From contig NZ_JACVOX010000001.1 of assembly GCF_018882215.1 (NCBI RefSeq), forward strand, positions 605,902 to 669,901: 64,000 nucleotides of DNA. The letters run 5' to 3'. The DNA is from Polynucleobacter sp. AP-Kaivos-20-H2 (GTDB lineage: Bacteria > Pseudomonadota > Gammaproteobacteria > Burkholderiales > Burkholderiaceae). Made by a program: the position numbers and the translations under genes. This document shows, piece after piece, positions 24,436 to 33,715 of the stretch. The notes under the pieces were generated by a model that was given only the letters and a program-made list of their open reading frames with translations, searched no databases and was not told the DNA's origin. Each line of letters begins with the position of its first letter. The first letter of the stretch is position 1.

Positions 24436-26652
24436 TTAGACCAACTTAATGCCGCTGTTTTTCAAAGGCACTGTGCGCAAGCGTTTGCCTGTTGCACGAT
24501 AAATGGCATTGAGAACAGCTGGAGCAGCTACAGCAATCGTCGGTTCACCTACTCCACCCCATTCCTTACCGCCACCTTGAATGATGATGGTTTCCACTTT
24601 TGGCATTTGATAGAGGCGAATCGAGTTAAAGGTGTCAAAGTTCTTCTGAACAACAGCACCTTTTTCGATCGTGATCTCTTCTTCGAATAAAGCGGATAAG
24701 CCGTAAACAAAAGAACCAGAAACTTGACGTGCAATTTGCGCAGGGTTCACCGCATAACCTGGATCGGTAGCAGCAACAATGCGATGAATCTTCACTTCAT
24801 TACCATTAGTAACAGACAGTTCGCAGGCTGCAGCAACATAACTACCGAATGAGCGCATTTGCGCAACACCACGATAGACGCCTGGGGCAGCTGGCTTAGT
24901 CCAGCCAATACCATCAGCTACCGCATTCAATACTGCAACTGCACGTGGGTACTTTTCCATATGCTTGCGACGGAACTCTACCGCATCCATGCCGGTTGCT
25001 TCAGCCAACTCATCCATAAACGTTTCAATAAAGATGGCGTTTTGGTTGACGTTCACACCACGCCAGAATCCTGGAGGCACGTGTGTATTACGCATAGCGT
25101 GGTCAATAGTGAGATTAGGGAAGCTGTAAGTAATGCCATGCTCACCGCTATCCTCAAGACCCTGGAAGGTCAAAGGATCTTTACCTTTGTTTGCAGCAAC
25201 TACTGCTGGACGCACTGCAGCCAAGATGGATTGACCTGACAAGCGCATATTGAGACCAGTGACGTTTTTCTTGTCATCAATTGCTGCAGTCATCTTACAC
25301 ATCATGACTGGATGGTAGCGACCTTGGGTCATATCCTCTTCACGAGTCCAAATCAGTTTGATGGGAGTGCCCGGCATTTGTTTAGCAATGTTCACCGCTT
25401 GCGTTGTGTAGTCCTGGAACGCTCCACGACGACCAAATCCACCGCCAAGGTTTACCTTGTAGACATTGCATTTTTCCGCAGGAAGTCCAGATGCAGCAAT
25501 CACAGCCGCTAATGAAGCTTCGCCGTCTTGCGTTGGAACCCAAGCCTCGCAAGAGTCAGCGGTCCACTTTGCAGTCGCTGTTTGTGGCTCTAGAGTGGCA
25601 TGATTTAAGAATGGGTAGAAATAAGTAGCCTCTAATTTCTTAGACGCACCTGACATTGCGGCTTTAACATCACCATTGGTGTTATGTACAAAAGCATCGT
25701 CAGCGTTCAGCCCTTCTTCCAACATCTTCTTAATAGAAGCGCTGGAGACATTGACGTTATCACCGCTATCCCAAACGATATTCACTTGATCTAATGCAGT
25801 TTTAGCTTGCCAGAAAGTCTCGGCGACAACGGCTACTGCTGAGTCACCTACCTGAACTACTTTCTTAACACCTTTCATGTTCTGTGCTTTAGCTGCATCG
25901 TAGCTTTTCACTTTGCCGCCAAATACTGGAGACTCTTTAATGTTCGCCACCAACATACCTGGCATCTTCAAGTCAATTGCATAGACCTGTCGACCAGTTA
26001 CCTTGTCAGAAACACCGTCGATACGATTAACTGGCTTACCAATCAAGGTCCACTCTTTTGGATCCTTCAATGGCACTTCTTTAGGCACTTCTAGCTGTGA
26101 TGCCGCTAGGGATACTTTACCGAAAGTCGTTTTTTTGCCAGACGGTGTATGGGTAATAACGCTATCTTTTGCTACGCATTCAGAGGCAGGAACGTTCCAT
26201 TGGTTGGCTGCAGCCTGAATCAACATGATGCGCGCAGCAGCTCCGCCTTTGCGAACATATTGCTCAGAAGTACGAATACCACGGCTACCGCCAGTGGAAT
26301 AGCTACCCCAGACTTTGTTACGTTTTAAATTCTCGCCTGGTGATGGATAGTCATAAGACACTTTTTTCCAGTCACACTGCAACTCTTCTGCAACCATCTG
26401 AGCTAAACCTGTGATCGTGCCCTGACCCATTTCGGAACGCACAATACGTACGACAACATCATCATTTGGCTTTACTACTACCCACACACCAATTTCTGGA
26501 GTGGCTAATGGGGCCATGGCGGATGCGCCTGAACCGACCGCTGCATTTGCAGCAGACATGAATGAGAGATCAAAGCCAATCGCTAAGCCAGTGGCAATGG
26601 CACTAGAGCCAATAACAAAATGGCGACGGGAAGTATTTGTATTTGTAGTCAT
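24436..26652 (-). CDS. molybdenum hydroxylase large subunit, Tat-exported (xanthine oxidase family)
   Basis: A 738-residue molybdopterin-binding subunit of the isoquinoline 1-oxidoreductase (IorB)-like branch. The Tat signal SRRHFVIGSSAIATG is at about residues 8-22. Molybdopterin-domain blocks include EMGQGTITGLAQMVAEEL, GGGFGRRGAFQDY, RGVNVNQNAIFIETFMDELA and the final GGKEWGGVGEPTIAVAAPAV with the expected catalytic Glu. The ATG at 26652 follows the 2Fe-2S gene by 10 bases. Family members hydroxylate aldehydes or N-heterocycles in the periplasm, passing electrons to a c-type cytochrome. Substrate unknown. Confidence 0.9.
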   Translation of the reverse strand: MTTNTNTSRRHFVIGSSAIATGLAIGFDLSFMSAANAAVGSGASAMAPLATPEIGVWVVVKPNDDVVVRIVRSEMGQGTITGLAQMVAEELQCDWKKVSYDYPSPGENLKRNKVWGSYSTGGSRGIRTSEQYVRKGGAAARIMLIQAAANQWNVPASECVAKDSVITHTPSGKKTTFGKVSLAASQLEVPKEVPLKDPKEWTLIGKPVNRIDGVSDKVTGRQVYAIDLKMPGMLVANIKESPVFGGKVKSYDAAKAQNMKGVKKVVQVGDSAVAVVAETFWQAKTALDQVNIVWDSGDNVNVSSASIKKMLEEGLNADDAFVHNTNGDVKAAMSGASKKLEATYFYPFLNHATLEPQTATAKWTADSCEAWVPTQDGEASLAAVIAASGLPAEKCNVYKVNLGGGFGRRGAFQDYTTQAVNIAKQMPGTPIKLIWTREEDMTQGRYHPVMMCKMTAAIDDKKNVTGLNMRLSGQSILAAVRPAVVAANKGKDPLTFQGLEDSGEHGITYSFPNLTIDHAMRNTHVPPGFWRGVNVNQNAIFIETFMDELAEATGMDAVEFRRKHMEKYPRAVAVLNAVADGIGWTKPAAPGVYRGVAQMRSFGSYVAAACELSVTNGNEVKIHRIVAATDPGYAVNPAQIARQVSGSFVYGLSALFEEEITIEKGAVVQKNFDTFNSIRLYQMPKVETIIIQGGGKEWGGVGEPTIAVAAPAVLNAIYRATGKRLRTVPLKNSGIKLV

Positions 26653-26662
26653 GTCTTTCCCC

Positions 26663-27112
26663 TTAAGCCTTGCTAGCCGCATGAATCGCTGCACGTACTT
26701 GCTGGAATGTGCCACAGCGGCAGATATTAGTAATAGATTCATCGATCTGCGCATCGGTAGGCTTTGGATTGTTTCTTAACAAAGCAGTGGTTGCCATCAC
26801 CATGCCAGATTGACAGTAACCACACTGAGGCACTTGATTATCTACCCACGCTTTTTGAACTTTAGAAAGCTGACCACTCTTCTCTAAACTTTCAATCGTC
26901 TCGATTCTTTTGCCTTCAGCTGAAGCCACCGGAATAGAGCAGCTACGAATAGCCTGGCCTTCAAATAACACTGTGCAAGCGCCGCATTGACCCACTCCAC
27001 ATCCATACTTAGTGCCGGTTAATCCCACCTGTTCGCGGATCACCCAAAGCAATGGGGTTTCTGGATCTACGTCCACCTTGTATTTTTTGCCATTGACATT
27101 CAATTCAGCCAT
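26663..27112 (-). CDS. 2Fe-2S subunit of the molybdenum hydroxylase
   Basis: A 149-residue two-cluster iron-sulfur subunit (IorA-like). Plant-ferredoxin-type Cys are in KYGCGVGQCGACTVLF with a fourth Cys in AIRSCSIP, and the second cluster in CGYCQSGMVM with CRC in ITNICRCGTF. It passes electrons from the molybdopterin subunit and has no signal of its own, so it should ride out with the Tat-exported partner. It heads the operon running through iorB-like, soxX, soxY, soxZ and soxA. Confidence 0.94.
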   Translation of the reverse strand: MAELNVNGKKYKVDVDPETPLLWVIREQVGLTGTKYGCGVGQCGACTVLFEGQAIRSCSIPVASAEGKRIETIESLEKSGQLSKVQKAWVDNQVPQCGYCQSGMVMATTALLRNNPKPTDAQIDESITNICRCGTFQQVRAAIHAASKA

Positions 27113-27251
27113 GAGTGCTCTCCTGTTTTTTATTAATTACTGCATTATTGTTTTAGGGGAACATATATACCCCTTCTTTAGGTGTGAATATCTTAACCAA
27201 GAATTGATTTATTGCTTTGCAACATAAATTAATGCCCTGTAAGATCGATAC

Positions 27252-27599
27252 ATGATTTTTGGCCTCGTTCAAATCCTTCTCTTTCAAAGCCTTGGAGAGC
27301 TTGCCTCTAAATTTCTGCTCCCAACCTTGCCAGGCCCGGTCATTGGGCTAGTTCTCTTAGTGTTGTGGCTGGTTTTGCGTAAAGGGATTAATTCAGAGCT
27401 AGCAATGGTGGCTGACGGCTTTAGCCAGTACCTTGGCCTACTCTTCGTGCCAGCTGCCGTTGGCGTGGTGCTTTTTCTGCCGCAGCTACAAGCCAATGCC
27501 TTGGCGATCATTAGCGCACTAATAGGTAGCGTCATACTCACCATTGCCTCTAGCGCTCTTGTTGCACGCTTTTTAAGTAAAAAAGAATCTCATGAGTGA
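27252..27599 (+). CDS. CidA/LrgA family membrane protein
   Basis: A 115-residue protein with four membrane helices and the family opening FGLVQILLFQSLGELASKFLLP and TLPGPVIGLVLL. The family includes holin-like proteins but many, with LrgB, are now seen as transporters of small organic acids or glycolate. It is followed by an LrgB gene with an 8-base overlap. ATG at 27252. It is divergent from the molybdenum hydroxylase gene across 139 bases. Confidence 0.9.
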   Translation: MIFGLVQILLFQSLGELASKFLLPTLPGPVIGLVLLVLWLVLRKGINSELAMVADGFSQYLGLLFVPAAVGVVLFLPQLQANALAIISALIGSVILTIASSALVARFLSKKESHE

Positions 27600-28320
27600 A
27601 AAGCACTCCATAGTCGAAATTTGGGTCTATCTATCCGGAAGTCCACTGTTTGCTTTGTTCATTACGCTTGCAGCCTATCAAATTGGTCTGAGCATTTATA
27701 AAGCCAGCCATCAGAATCCACTTGCTAACCCGGTAGCCATATCCATTTTAATTGTGGCAAGTACGATTCAATTTATAGAAATGCCTTATGCAACTTACTT
27801 TGAAGGCGCCCAATTCATTCACTTTTTACTGGGCTCTGCAACAGTATCTTTAGCCATCCCAATCTATCGCGGGCTGAGTAGCATTAAAGGCCGATCCATC
27901 CCTTTAGCTGCCTCGCTCTGTACCGGCGGCTTGGTGTCGATTATTAGTGCCGTAGGAATTGCCACCATGCTTGGAGCAGATTCCAGTATTACTGGCGCAA
28001 TGTACCCCAAATCAGTTACAGCACCAATTGCTATGGGTATTGCGGAACGTATCGGGGTCTCACCCACCCTTACCGCGATCTTTGCAGTTAGCACCGGAAT
28101 ACTCGGGGCAATATTGGCGCCTTTTGTTCTAAATGCGTTGAGAATGAAGGCTTGGTGGCAAAGAGGCTTTGCGATTGGTATTGGGGCACATGGCATAGGC
28201 ACTTCACGCGCCTTTAGCATTCACCCAGAAGCTGGAACATATGCCAGTCTAGCGATGGGAATGAATGGTGTGATAAGCGCCGTAGCCGTACCAGTCATCT
28301 ACCATTTACTCAATAAGTAA
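27592..28320 (+). CDS. LrgB family membrane protein
   Basis: A 242-residue membrane protein with about six to seven helices and LrgB-type motifs PKSVTAPIAMGIAERIG and GIGAHGIGTSRAFSI. It pairs with the CidA/LrgA gene. Together they may export or import organic acids or modulate envelope lysis. The next gene (M20 hydrolase) starts 36 bases downstream on the same strand, so it may be in the catabolic operon. Confidence 0.9.
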   Translation: MSEKHSIVEIWVYLSGSPLFALFITLAAYQIGLSIYKASHQNPLANPVAISILIVASTIQFIEMPYATYFEGAQFIHFLLGSATVSLAIPIYRGLSSIKGRSIPLAASLCTGGLVSIISAVGIATMLGADSSITGAMYPKSVTAPIAMGIAERIGVSPTLTAIFAVSTGILGAILAPFVLNALRMKAWWQRGFAIGIGAHGIGTSRAFSIHPEAGTYASLAMGMNGVISAVAVPVIYHLLNK

Positions 28321-28356
28321 ATTAATATTAAAAGAGAGCCAACGCGAAACAACTCG

Positions 28357-29520
28357 ATGAATATTCCAGACCCAGTCAAGCTAACGCAAGATTTAATCCG
28401 CTTCAATACGATTAATCCACCAGGCAATGAAGACGAACTTTGTAATTATTTAACTGAGTTACTAGAGTCTGCCAATTTTGAGTGTATGAATGTAGACTTT
28501 GCTCCCCGCCGCAGAAGTGTTGTTGCGCGCATTCCGGGGTCAGCCAATAAGTCCAATATTTGCTTCACTGGGCACGTGGATGTAGTGCCCTTAGGCGATC
28601 GCCAATGGGATCATGAGCCCTTTGGAGGTGCAATTGTTGATGGCAAGCTTTTTGGGCGTGGTTCCAGCGATATGAAAAGTGGCATTGGCGCCTTTGTAGT
28701 AGCGGCAATGCGTACTGCTGAAATGGCAAGAAACCAAGGCGGCATTAGTTTGATTATTACTGCTGGTGAAGAAACCGGTTGCGAAGGCGCCTTCTATATT
28801 GCTGCCCAAAAACAAGTGATCGACTTTATTGGCAATGTAGGATGCTTTGTGGTTGCTGAGCCAACTGCAAATGAACCGATCATTGGCCACAAGGGTGCCT
28901 ATTGGTTAAGGGCAAAAGCAGAGGGAATTACCGCTCATGGCTCTATGCCCGAACGAGGCGATAACGCCTTTTACAAAATAGCAAGGGGCGCCCTCTTGCT
29001 TGAAAAATATGAATTCGATACCCCGGCCCATAAGTTAATGGGGCAAGGTACTCTCAACGTTGGCACAGCTAAAGCTGGATTGAATATTAATTCGGTACCT
29101 GATGCAGCAGAAATGACCTTAGACATTCGCTCTGTTCCAGGGCAAAGTCACCGTCATATTTACGGCTGTCTCTGCAAAACACTGGGGCCTAATATCAAAC
29201 TGGAAACGATCATGGATGTAGAGGGAATTTATACCCCACCAGATCATCCATGGATACAAACCGTCTACGCCCATTGTGAAACAATTAATGGCATCCAACC
29301 TTCTCCCAAATCGATCTCTTACTTTACCGATGCTTCTGCATTAAAAGGCCAGATTGGAGACCCTCCTACCGTTGTCCTAGGTCCTGGTCAGCCAGAGATG
29401 GCACACCAGACCAATGAATTTTGCTACACCGAGAAAATCACCCAAGCTACGACCCTATTTGAAAGGCTTATCATAGATTGGCAGAATAACGAATCACATG
29501 AAGAGGCACAGGCCAAATGA
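28357..29520 (+). CDS. M20 family deacylase (ArgE/DapE-like)
   Basis: A 387-residue metallohydrolase with the M20 metal-binding motifs GHVDVVPLG, GRGSSDMKSG and EETGCEG (catalytic Glu), and the lid domain GSMPERGDNA. This fold removes acyl groups from N-acyl amino acids (acetylornithine or succinyl-diaminopimelate deacylase type). The TTKT-like context of catabolic genes makes N-acyl amino acid or amide cleavage more likely than biosynthesis. Its stop overlaps the aminotransferase start by 4 bases. Confidence 0.9.
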   Translation: MNIPDPVKLTQDLIRFNTINPPGNEDELCNYLTELLESANFECMNVDFAPRRRSVVARIPGSANKSNICFTGHVDVVPLGDRQWDHEPFGGAIVDGKLFGRGSSDMKSGIGAFVVAAMRTAEMARNQGGISLIITAGEETGCEGAFYIAAQKQVIDFIGNVGCFVVAEPTANEPIIGHKGAYWLRAKAEGITAHGSMPERGDNAFYKIARGALLLEKYEFDTPAHKLMGQGTLNVGTAKAGLNINSVPDAAEMTLDIRSVPGQSHRHIYGCLCKTLGPNIKLETIMDVEGIYTPPDHPWIQTVYAHCETINGIQPSPKSISYFTDASALKGQIGDPPTVVLGPGQPEMAHQTNEFCYTEKITQATTLFERLIIDWQNNESHEEAQAK

Positions 29521-30878
29521 AAATTGAAAGCTCCCCTTTTAAAGAAGTAGATACCAATACTGGTGTGGCAAATATGGATGCCTATTGGCTTCCTTACACA
29601 CCTAATCGCTACTTCAAGAACAAGCCAAAAATCATGGTGGCGGCAAAAGGTGTTTACTACACCGACGATCATGGACGAAAATTATTTGATGGCGCATCCG
29701 GTCTATGGACTTCACCACTAGGTCATGGCGATCCTCGCATTATTGAAGCCATTCAAAAGCAATATCAAAAAATGGACTATGTCCCTGCCTTTCAAATGGC
29801 AGGACCTGAGACCTTTCGTTTGGCTGAAAGAATTGTTAGTTATGCACCAGCAGGTTTAAACAAAGTATTTTTTGTGAACTCTGGATCAGAAGCAGTAGAT
29901 ACTTCCCTGAAGATTGCCCTTGCCTATCACCGTGCAAAAAGTGAAGCTAGTCGCACGCGTTTTATTGGTAGGGAGCGAGCCTATCACGGTGGATGTATCG
30001 GTGGAATCTCGGTTGGCGGAATACCCACCAATCGCAAATCATTTGGTTCGGTCATGATGCCTGGAGTAGATCATCTTCCACACACACTGAATTTATCGCA
30101 GATGGCTTTCTCCAAAGGAATGCCAACTTGGGGTGCCCATTTAGCCGATGAGTTAGAGCGAATTGTTCTGCTGCACGACGCAAGTAATATTGCGGCAGTG
30201 ATTCTGGAACCTGTTCAAGGCTCTACTGGTGTTATTGTTCCGCCAGTTGGATATTTACAAAAAATACGAGAAATTTGCGACAAGCACGGCATCTTACTGA
30301 TTTTTGATGAGGTAATTACCGGTTTCGGACGCTTAGCCTCCAATTTTGGTGCTGATCGCTTTGGCGTTAAACCTGACATGATTACCTTTGCCAAGGCCAT
30401 CACTAATGGCGTAATCCCCATGGGCGGCGTCATTGTGCGCGAAGACATCTACAACACCATTATGGGTGCTGGTGGCCAAGAACAAGTCATTGAGTTTTTC
30501 CATGGCTTCACCTACTCAGGCCACCCTATCGCGACTGCAGCAGCCCATGCATCCTTAGATATTTTTGAATCCGATGGCATTATGGAAAAGACCAAGGTAT
30601 TAGAGAAAATACTTGAAGACGGTGTTCATTCTTATAAGGGTATGAATGGAATTCTGGATATCCGTAACTGTGGGGTTTCGGCAGGTCTCGATTTGGAGCC
30701 CATCGCTGGTAAGCCAGGATTACGAGGCATGCAAGTCTTAGAGAGTTGCATAGAGAACGGAGTATTAGTTCGCATCACTGGAGATACGATTGCCTTAGGT
30801 CCGCCGTTTGTAGCTACTCCATCTGAACTTGAATCCTTTATTGAGACTTTTGGCAAAGTACTCAAGAAGGCGTTCTAA
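29517..30878 (+). CDS. class III omega-aminotransferase
   Basis: A 453-residue PLP enzyme of the aspartate aminotransferase-fold class III group. Features: WLPYTPNR and GLWTSPLGHGDPRI start, NSGSEAVDTSLKIA phosphate region, EPVQGSTGVIVPPVG, and PLP-binding Lys293 in TFAKAITNGVIPMGG. Such enzymes remove terminal amino groups from omega-amino acids or beta-alanine. In this operon it probably acts on the amine liberated by the hydrolases. Start ATG overlaps the upstream M20 stop. Confidence 0.92.
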   Translation: MKIESSPFKEVDTNTGVANMDAYWLPYTPNRYFKNKPKIMVAAKGVYYTDDHGRKLFDGASGLWTSPLGHGDPRIIEAIQKQYQKMDYVPAFQMAGPETFRLAERIVSYAPAGLNKVFFVNSGSEAVDTSLKIALAYHRAKSEASRTRFIGRERAYHGGCIGGISVGGIPTNRKSFGSVMMPGVDHLPHTLNLSQMAFSKGMPTWGAHLADELERIVLLHDASNIAAVILEPVQGSTGVIVPPVGYLQKIREICDKHGILLIFDEVITGFGRLASNFGADRFGVKPDMITFAKAITNGVIPMGGVIVREDIYNTIMGAGGQEQVIEFFHGFTYSGHPIATAAAHASLDIFESDGIMEKTKVLEKILEDGVHSYKGMNGILDIRNCGVSAGLDLEPIAGKPGLRGMQVLESCIENGVLVRITGDTIALGPPFVATPSELESFIETFGKVLKKAF

Positions 30879-30880
30879 TT

Positions 30881-32161
30881 GTGGGAGCTGCTAAAGCCCC
30901 TCAGAATGCAGAGCACGTACTTCGTGTTCGTGGAGATCGGCTTTACCGCTCCCTCCTAGACTTAGCGAAGATTGGCGCCACCCAAAAGGGTGGCGTTTGT
31001 CGTCTTGCCCTCACTGATTTGGATAAGCAAGGTCGTCAATGGGTGATTGATAAGGCTTTGAGCTTAGGCTTATCCATCGTGACTGATCAAATTGGCAATA
31101 CTTTTATGCGCCGCGCTGGGAGCAACCCCGACCTAGCTCCCATCATGACTGGTAGTCATATTGATACGCAGCCAACTGGTGGCAAATATGATGGCAACTA
31201 TGGGGTATTGGCAGGACTTGAAGTAATCGAAACCCTAAATGATCATGGCATTGAAACTGAAGCCCCTATTGAGGTGGTTTTTTGGACCAATGAAGAAGGC
31301 TCGCGCTTCACACCGGTCATGATGGGCTCAGGGGTTTTTGCTGGGGCTATTAGCCAAGAGCTTGCTTATGCAGCTCAAGATAATCAAGGAAAGAATGTTA
31401 AAGATGAGCTAACTCGCATTGGCTTCTTGGGCACTCAAAAACCTGGTGACCACCCTTGCGCAGCTTACTTTGAAGCTCACATTGAACAAGGCCCCGTTCT
31501 GGAACATCAAGACAAGATGGTTGGTGTAGTTCCAGCCGTAATGGGTCTACGTTGGTTTGATTGCACTGTTCAAGGCTTTGAAGCGCACGCTGGTCCAACG
31601 CCAATGGATATTCGAAGTGATGCTCTGCAGAATTCTCTGGGCATCATGCAAAAAGTCGTTGAACTTGCCCATCAATACGCTCCGCATGGCAGAGGTACCG
31701 TTGGTATGGTGCAAGTGTTTCCCAATAGTAGAAACGTCATTCCAGGGCGAGTGCAATTTTCTATTGATATACGTCATCCTAATAACGAGACATTGGATCA
31801 GATGACGCTTGAACTGAGAGCATTTATTGAAAAAGTGGCTGCCGAAAAATCCATCGCTATCGAACTAAAAGAAGTATCTTATTTTCCACCCTGTAATTTT
31901 GATGCAGGCTGCATTGACGCTATTCGTCAAGCCACACAAGCACTCGGTTATTCCCACATGGATGTGGTCTCGGGGGCGGGTCATGATGCTATTTATATGA
32001 ATCGTCTTGCACCTACAGGGATGATCTTCATTCCTTGTAAAGACGGTGTCAGTCACAATGAAATCGAGGATGCCAAAGCAGAGCATTTGGAGGCTGGTGC
32101 TAATGTACTGCTGCAATCAATCTTAGCCTACGCCAAGTCCAAATCCATAGCACCCAAATAA
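30881..32161 (+). CDS. M20 family amidohydrolase (carbamoylase/allantoate type)
   Basis: A 426-residue zinc enzyme of the hydantoinase/carbamoylase group: GSHIDTQPTGGKYDGNYGVLAG, EEGSRFTPVMMGSG and GHDAIYMNRLAPTG are typical of N-carbamoyl-L-amino-acid hydrolases, beta-ureidopropionase and allantoate amidohydrolases. It would cut a C-N bond in N-carbamoyl or similar substrates. It starts with GTG, 2 bases after the aminotransferase stop. Substrate not fixed by sequence. It contains a perfect hairpin within its first 40 codons (30976-30995). Confidence 0.9.
   Translation: MGAAKAPQNAEHVLRVRGDRLYRSLLDLAKIGATQKGGVCRLALTDLDKQGRQWVIDKALSLGLSIVTDQIGNTFMRRAGSNPDLAPIMTGSHIDTQPTGGKYDGNYGVLAGLEVIETLNDHGIETEAPIEVVFWTNEEGSRFTPVMMGSGVFAGAISQELAYAAQDNQGKNVKDELTRIGFLGTQKPGDHPCAAYFEAHIEQGPVLEHQDKMVGVVPAVMGLRWFDCTVQGFEAHAGPTPMDIRSDALQNSLGIMQKVVELAHQYAPHGRGTVGMVQVFPNSRNVIPGRVQFSIDIRHPNNETLDQMTLELRAFIEKVAAEKSIAIELKEVSYFPPCNFDAGCIDAIRQATQALGYSHMDVVSGAGHDAIYMNRLAPTGMIFIPCKDGVSHNEIEDAKAEHLEAGANVLLQSILAYAKSKSIAPK
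30976..30995. repeat. intragenic GC hairpin
   Basis: CGCCACCC at 30976-30983 and GGGTGGCG at 30988-30995 pair perfectly across AAAA, followed by TTTGT. It is inside codons 32-39 of the amidohydrolase. It resembles an intrinsic terminator but lacks a full T-run. Confidence 0.5.
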
Positions 32162-32177
32162 TCTCATTACAAAGACA

Positions 32178-33698
32178 ATGACAGAGAAAAAATTAGCTGG
32201 CAAATGGGTTATTGCACGCTTTCAACATGAAACCAATACCTTTTCGCCGATTCCCACACCGCTCGAGGCATTCAATCCAAGGTGGGGTGAAGATGCTTAT
32301 CACGATCAGAAGAACGCCAGAACAGCCATGGGTGCGTTTATACAAATCGCCCAAGAAGAAAATGTTGAGATCATTACCCCTGTTAGTGCTTATGCCAATC
32401 CAAGCGGCACGGTATGCGCTCAAGCGTACGATAAAATTTGTGACAGTATCGTAGCTGCAGTTCAGGAAGGATGTGATGCGATTCTCTTAGATCTGCATGG
32501 CGCGATGGTTTCTGAAGAAGCAGTTGATGGAGAAGGCACTCTATTGCAAAGAATTAGAGCAATAGCGCCTAACATCCCTCTTGCAGTGGCGCTTGATTTA
32601 CACGGTAATGTGACGCCTGCCATGGTTCAACATAGCGATGTCATGGTCAGCTTCAAAACGTATCCTCATATTGATATGTATGAAACTGGCGTACACGCCG
32701 GAAAATTGCTCAAAAAAATGCTGCAGGGAGATGTAAGTCCAAGCATTGCTTTCCGACAAGTCCCTGTTCTATCTCATACCCTACGTAGCAACACCAATGA
32801 AGGTGCCATGAAAGCGGTAGTCGATGCAGCTATTGAGATGGAGTCTAGGCCTGGCGTTTTAGGAATCTCCATCATGGCAGGTTTTAGTCTCGCTGATTTT
32901 GAGGGTGCTGGCATGTCCGTCATTGTGGTTGCCGATCAACACATAGACCCATCAAACGCAATCGCTTATGCAGTAGCGGATGAATTGCAGAATATGATTC
33001 TTGCCCAGGCAGATGGCTTTGTTTATGAGAGCACGCCGATTGAATTGGCTTTGATGAGAGCCGCCACTATTGCGCAAACCGCAGATAAGGGTCCGGTTCT
33101 ATTGCTTGATCATAGTGACAATGTCATGTCAGGTGGGACTTGCGATACTACGGATATCCTCGAGGCCGCGCTTCAGTATGGGTTAAGCAATATTGCTGCA
33201 GGACCGATAGCAGATCCTGAAACAGTCAAAAAATTAATCAAAGTAGGCCTCAACCAGGAAGTCACCATCGAATTGGGCAATAAGTCTGGCTGGATGAGTA
33301 AAGGCAAAGCAAGACCGCCATTAAAGCTCACAGGGATTGTTAAGGCCATTAGTGATGGCAAGATCACCGTAACAGGTCCTATCTTCAATGGATCTATCTT
33401 AAACATGGGTCCCAGTGTTTTATTTCAAACTAAGGATGTGGATATCGTCATTAGCTCTGCACGGGTTGAACCTTATGACATTGCTGTGATGACCAGTCTA
33501 GGCATTCAGCTGGAAAGTAAATCATTCGTTTTACTGAAATCACGCATGTACTGTAGACCGGTTTTCTTCCCAATCAGCAAAGGCTTTGTAGAGTGCGACT
33601 CAGATCAAGGTGGCCCTACTAGCTCAAATTATGATTGGTTTGATATAAAGCACATTAGACGCCCGATCTATCCACTTGATGCCAAAACTACCTCGTAG
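32178..33698 (+). CDS. M81 family metallopeptidase (MlrC-like)
   Basis: A 506-residue protein of the MlrC (M81) type: RFQHETNTFSPIPTP near the start, LDLHGAMVSEEAVDGEG, DLHGNVTPAMVQHSDV and SDNVMSGGTCDTTDIL are characteristic. MlrC in sphingomonads ends microcystin degradation, but most M81 genes sit in peptide or amide catabolic clusters with unknown substrates. It follows the carbamoylase by 16 bases. Confidence 0.88.
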   Translation: MTEKKLAGKWVIARFQHETNTFSPIPTPLEAFNPRWGEDAYHDQKNARTAMGAFIQIAQEENVEIITPVSAYANPSGTVCAQAYDKICDSIVAAVQEGCDAILLDLHGAMVSEEAVDGEGTLLQRIRAIAPNIPLAVALDLHGNVTPAMVQHSDVMVSFKTYPHIDMYETGVHAGKLLKKMLQGDVSPSIAFRQVPVLSHTLRSNTNEGAMKAVVDAAIEMESRPGVLGISIMAGFSLADFEGAGMSVIVVADQHIDPSNAIAYAVADELQNMILAQADGFVYESTPIELALMRAATIAQTADKGPVLLLDHSDNVMSGGTCDTTDILEAALQYGLSNIAAGPIADPETVKKLIKVGLNQEVTIELGNKSGWMSKGKARPPLKLTGIVKAISDGKITVTGPIFNGSILNMGPSVLFQTKDVDIVISSARVEPYDIAVMTSLGIQLESKSFVLLKSRMYCRPVFFPISKGFVECDSDQGGPTSSNYDWFDIKHIRRPIYPLDAKTTS

Positions 33699-33715
33699 CA
33701 AGTCGTATTTGTAAC

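Noticed and set aside
24859..25239. A 126-codon frame on the plus strand inside the molybdenum hydroxylase gene
   Set aside because: Antisense to a well-supported gene, with no ribosome site and composition driven by the opposite strand.
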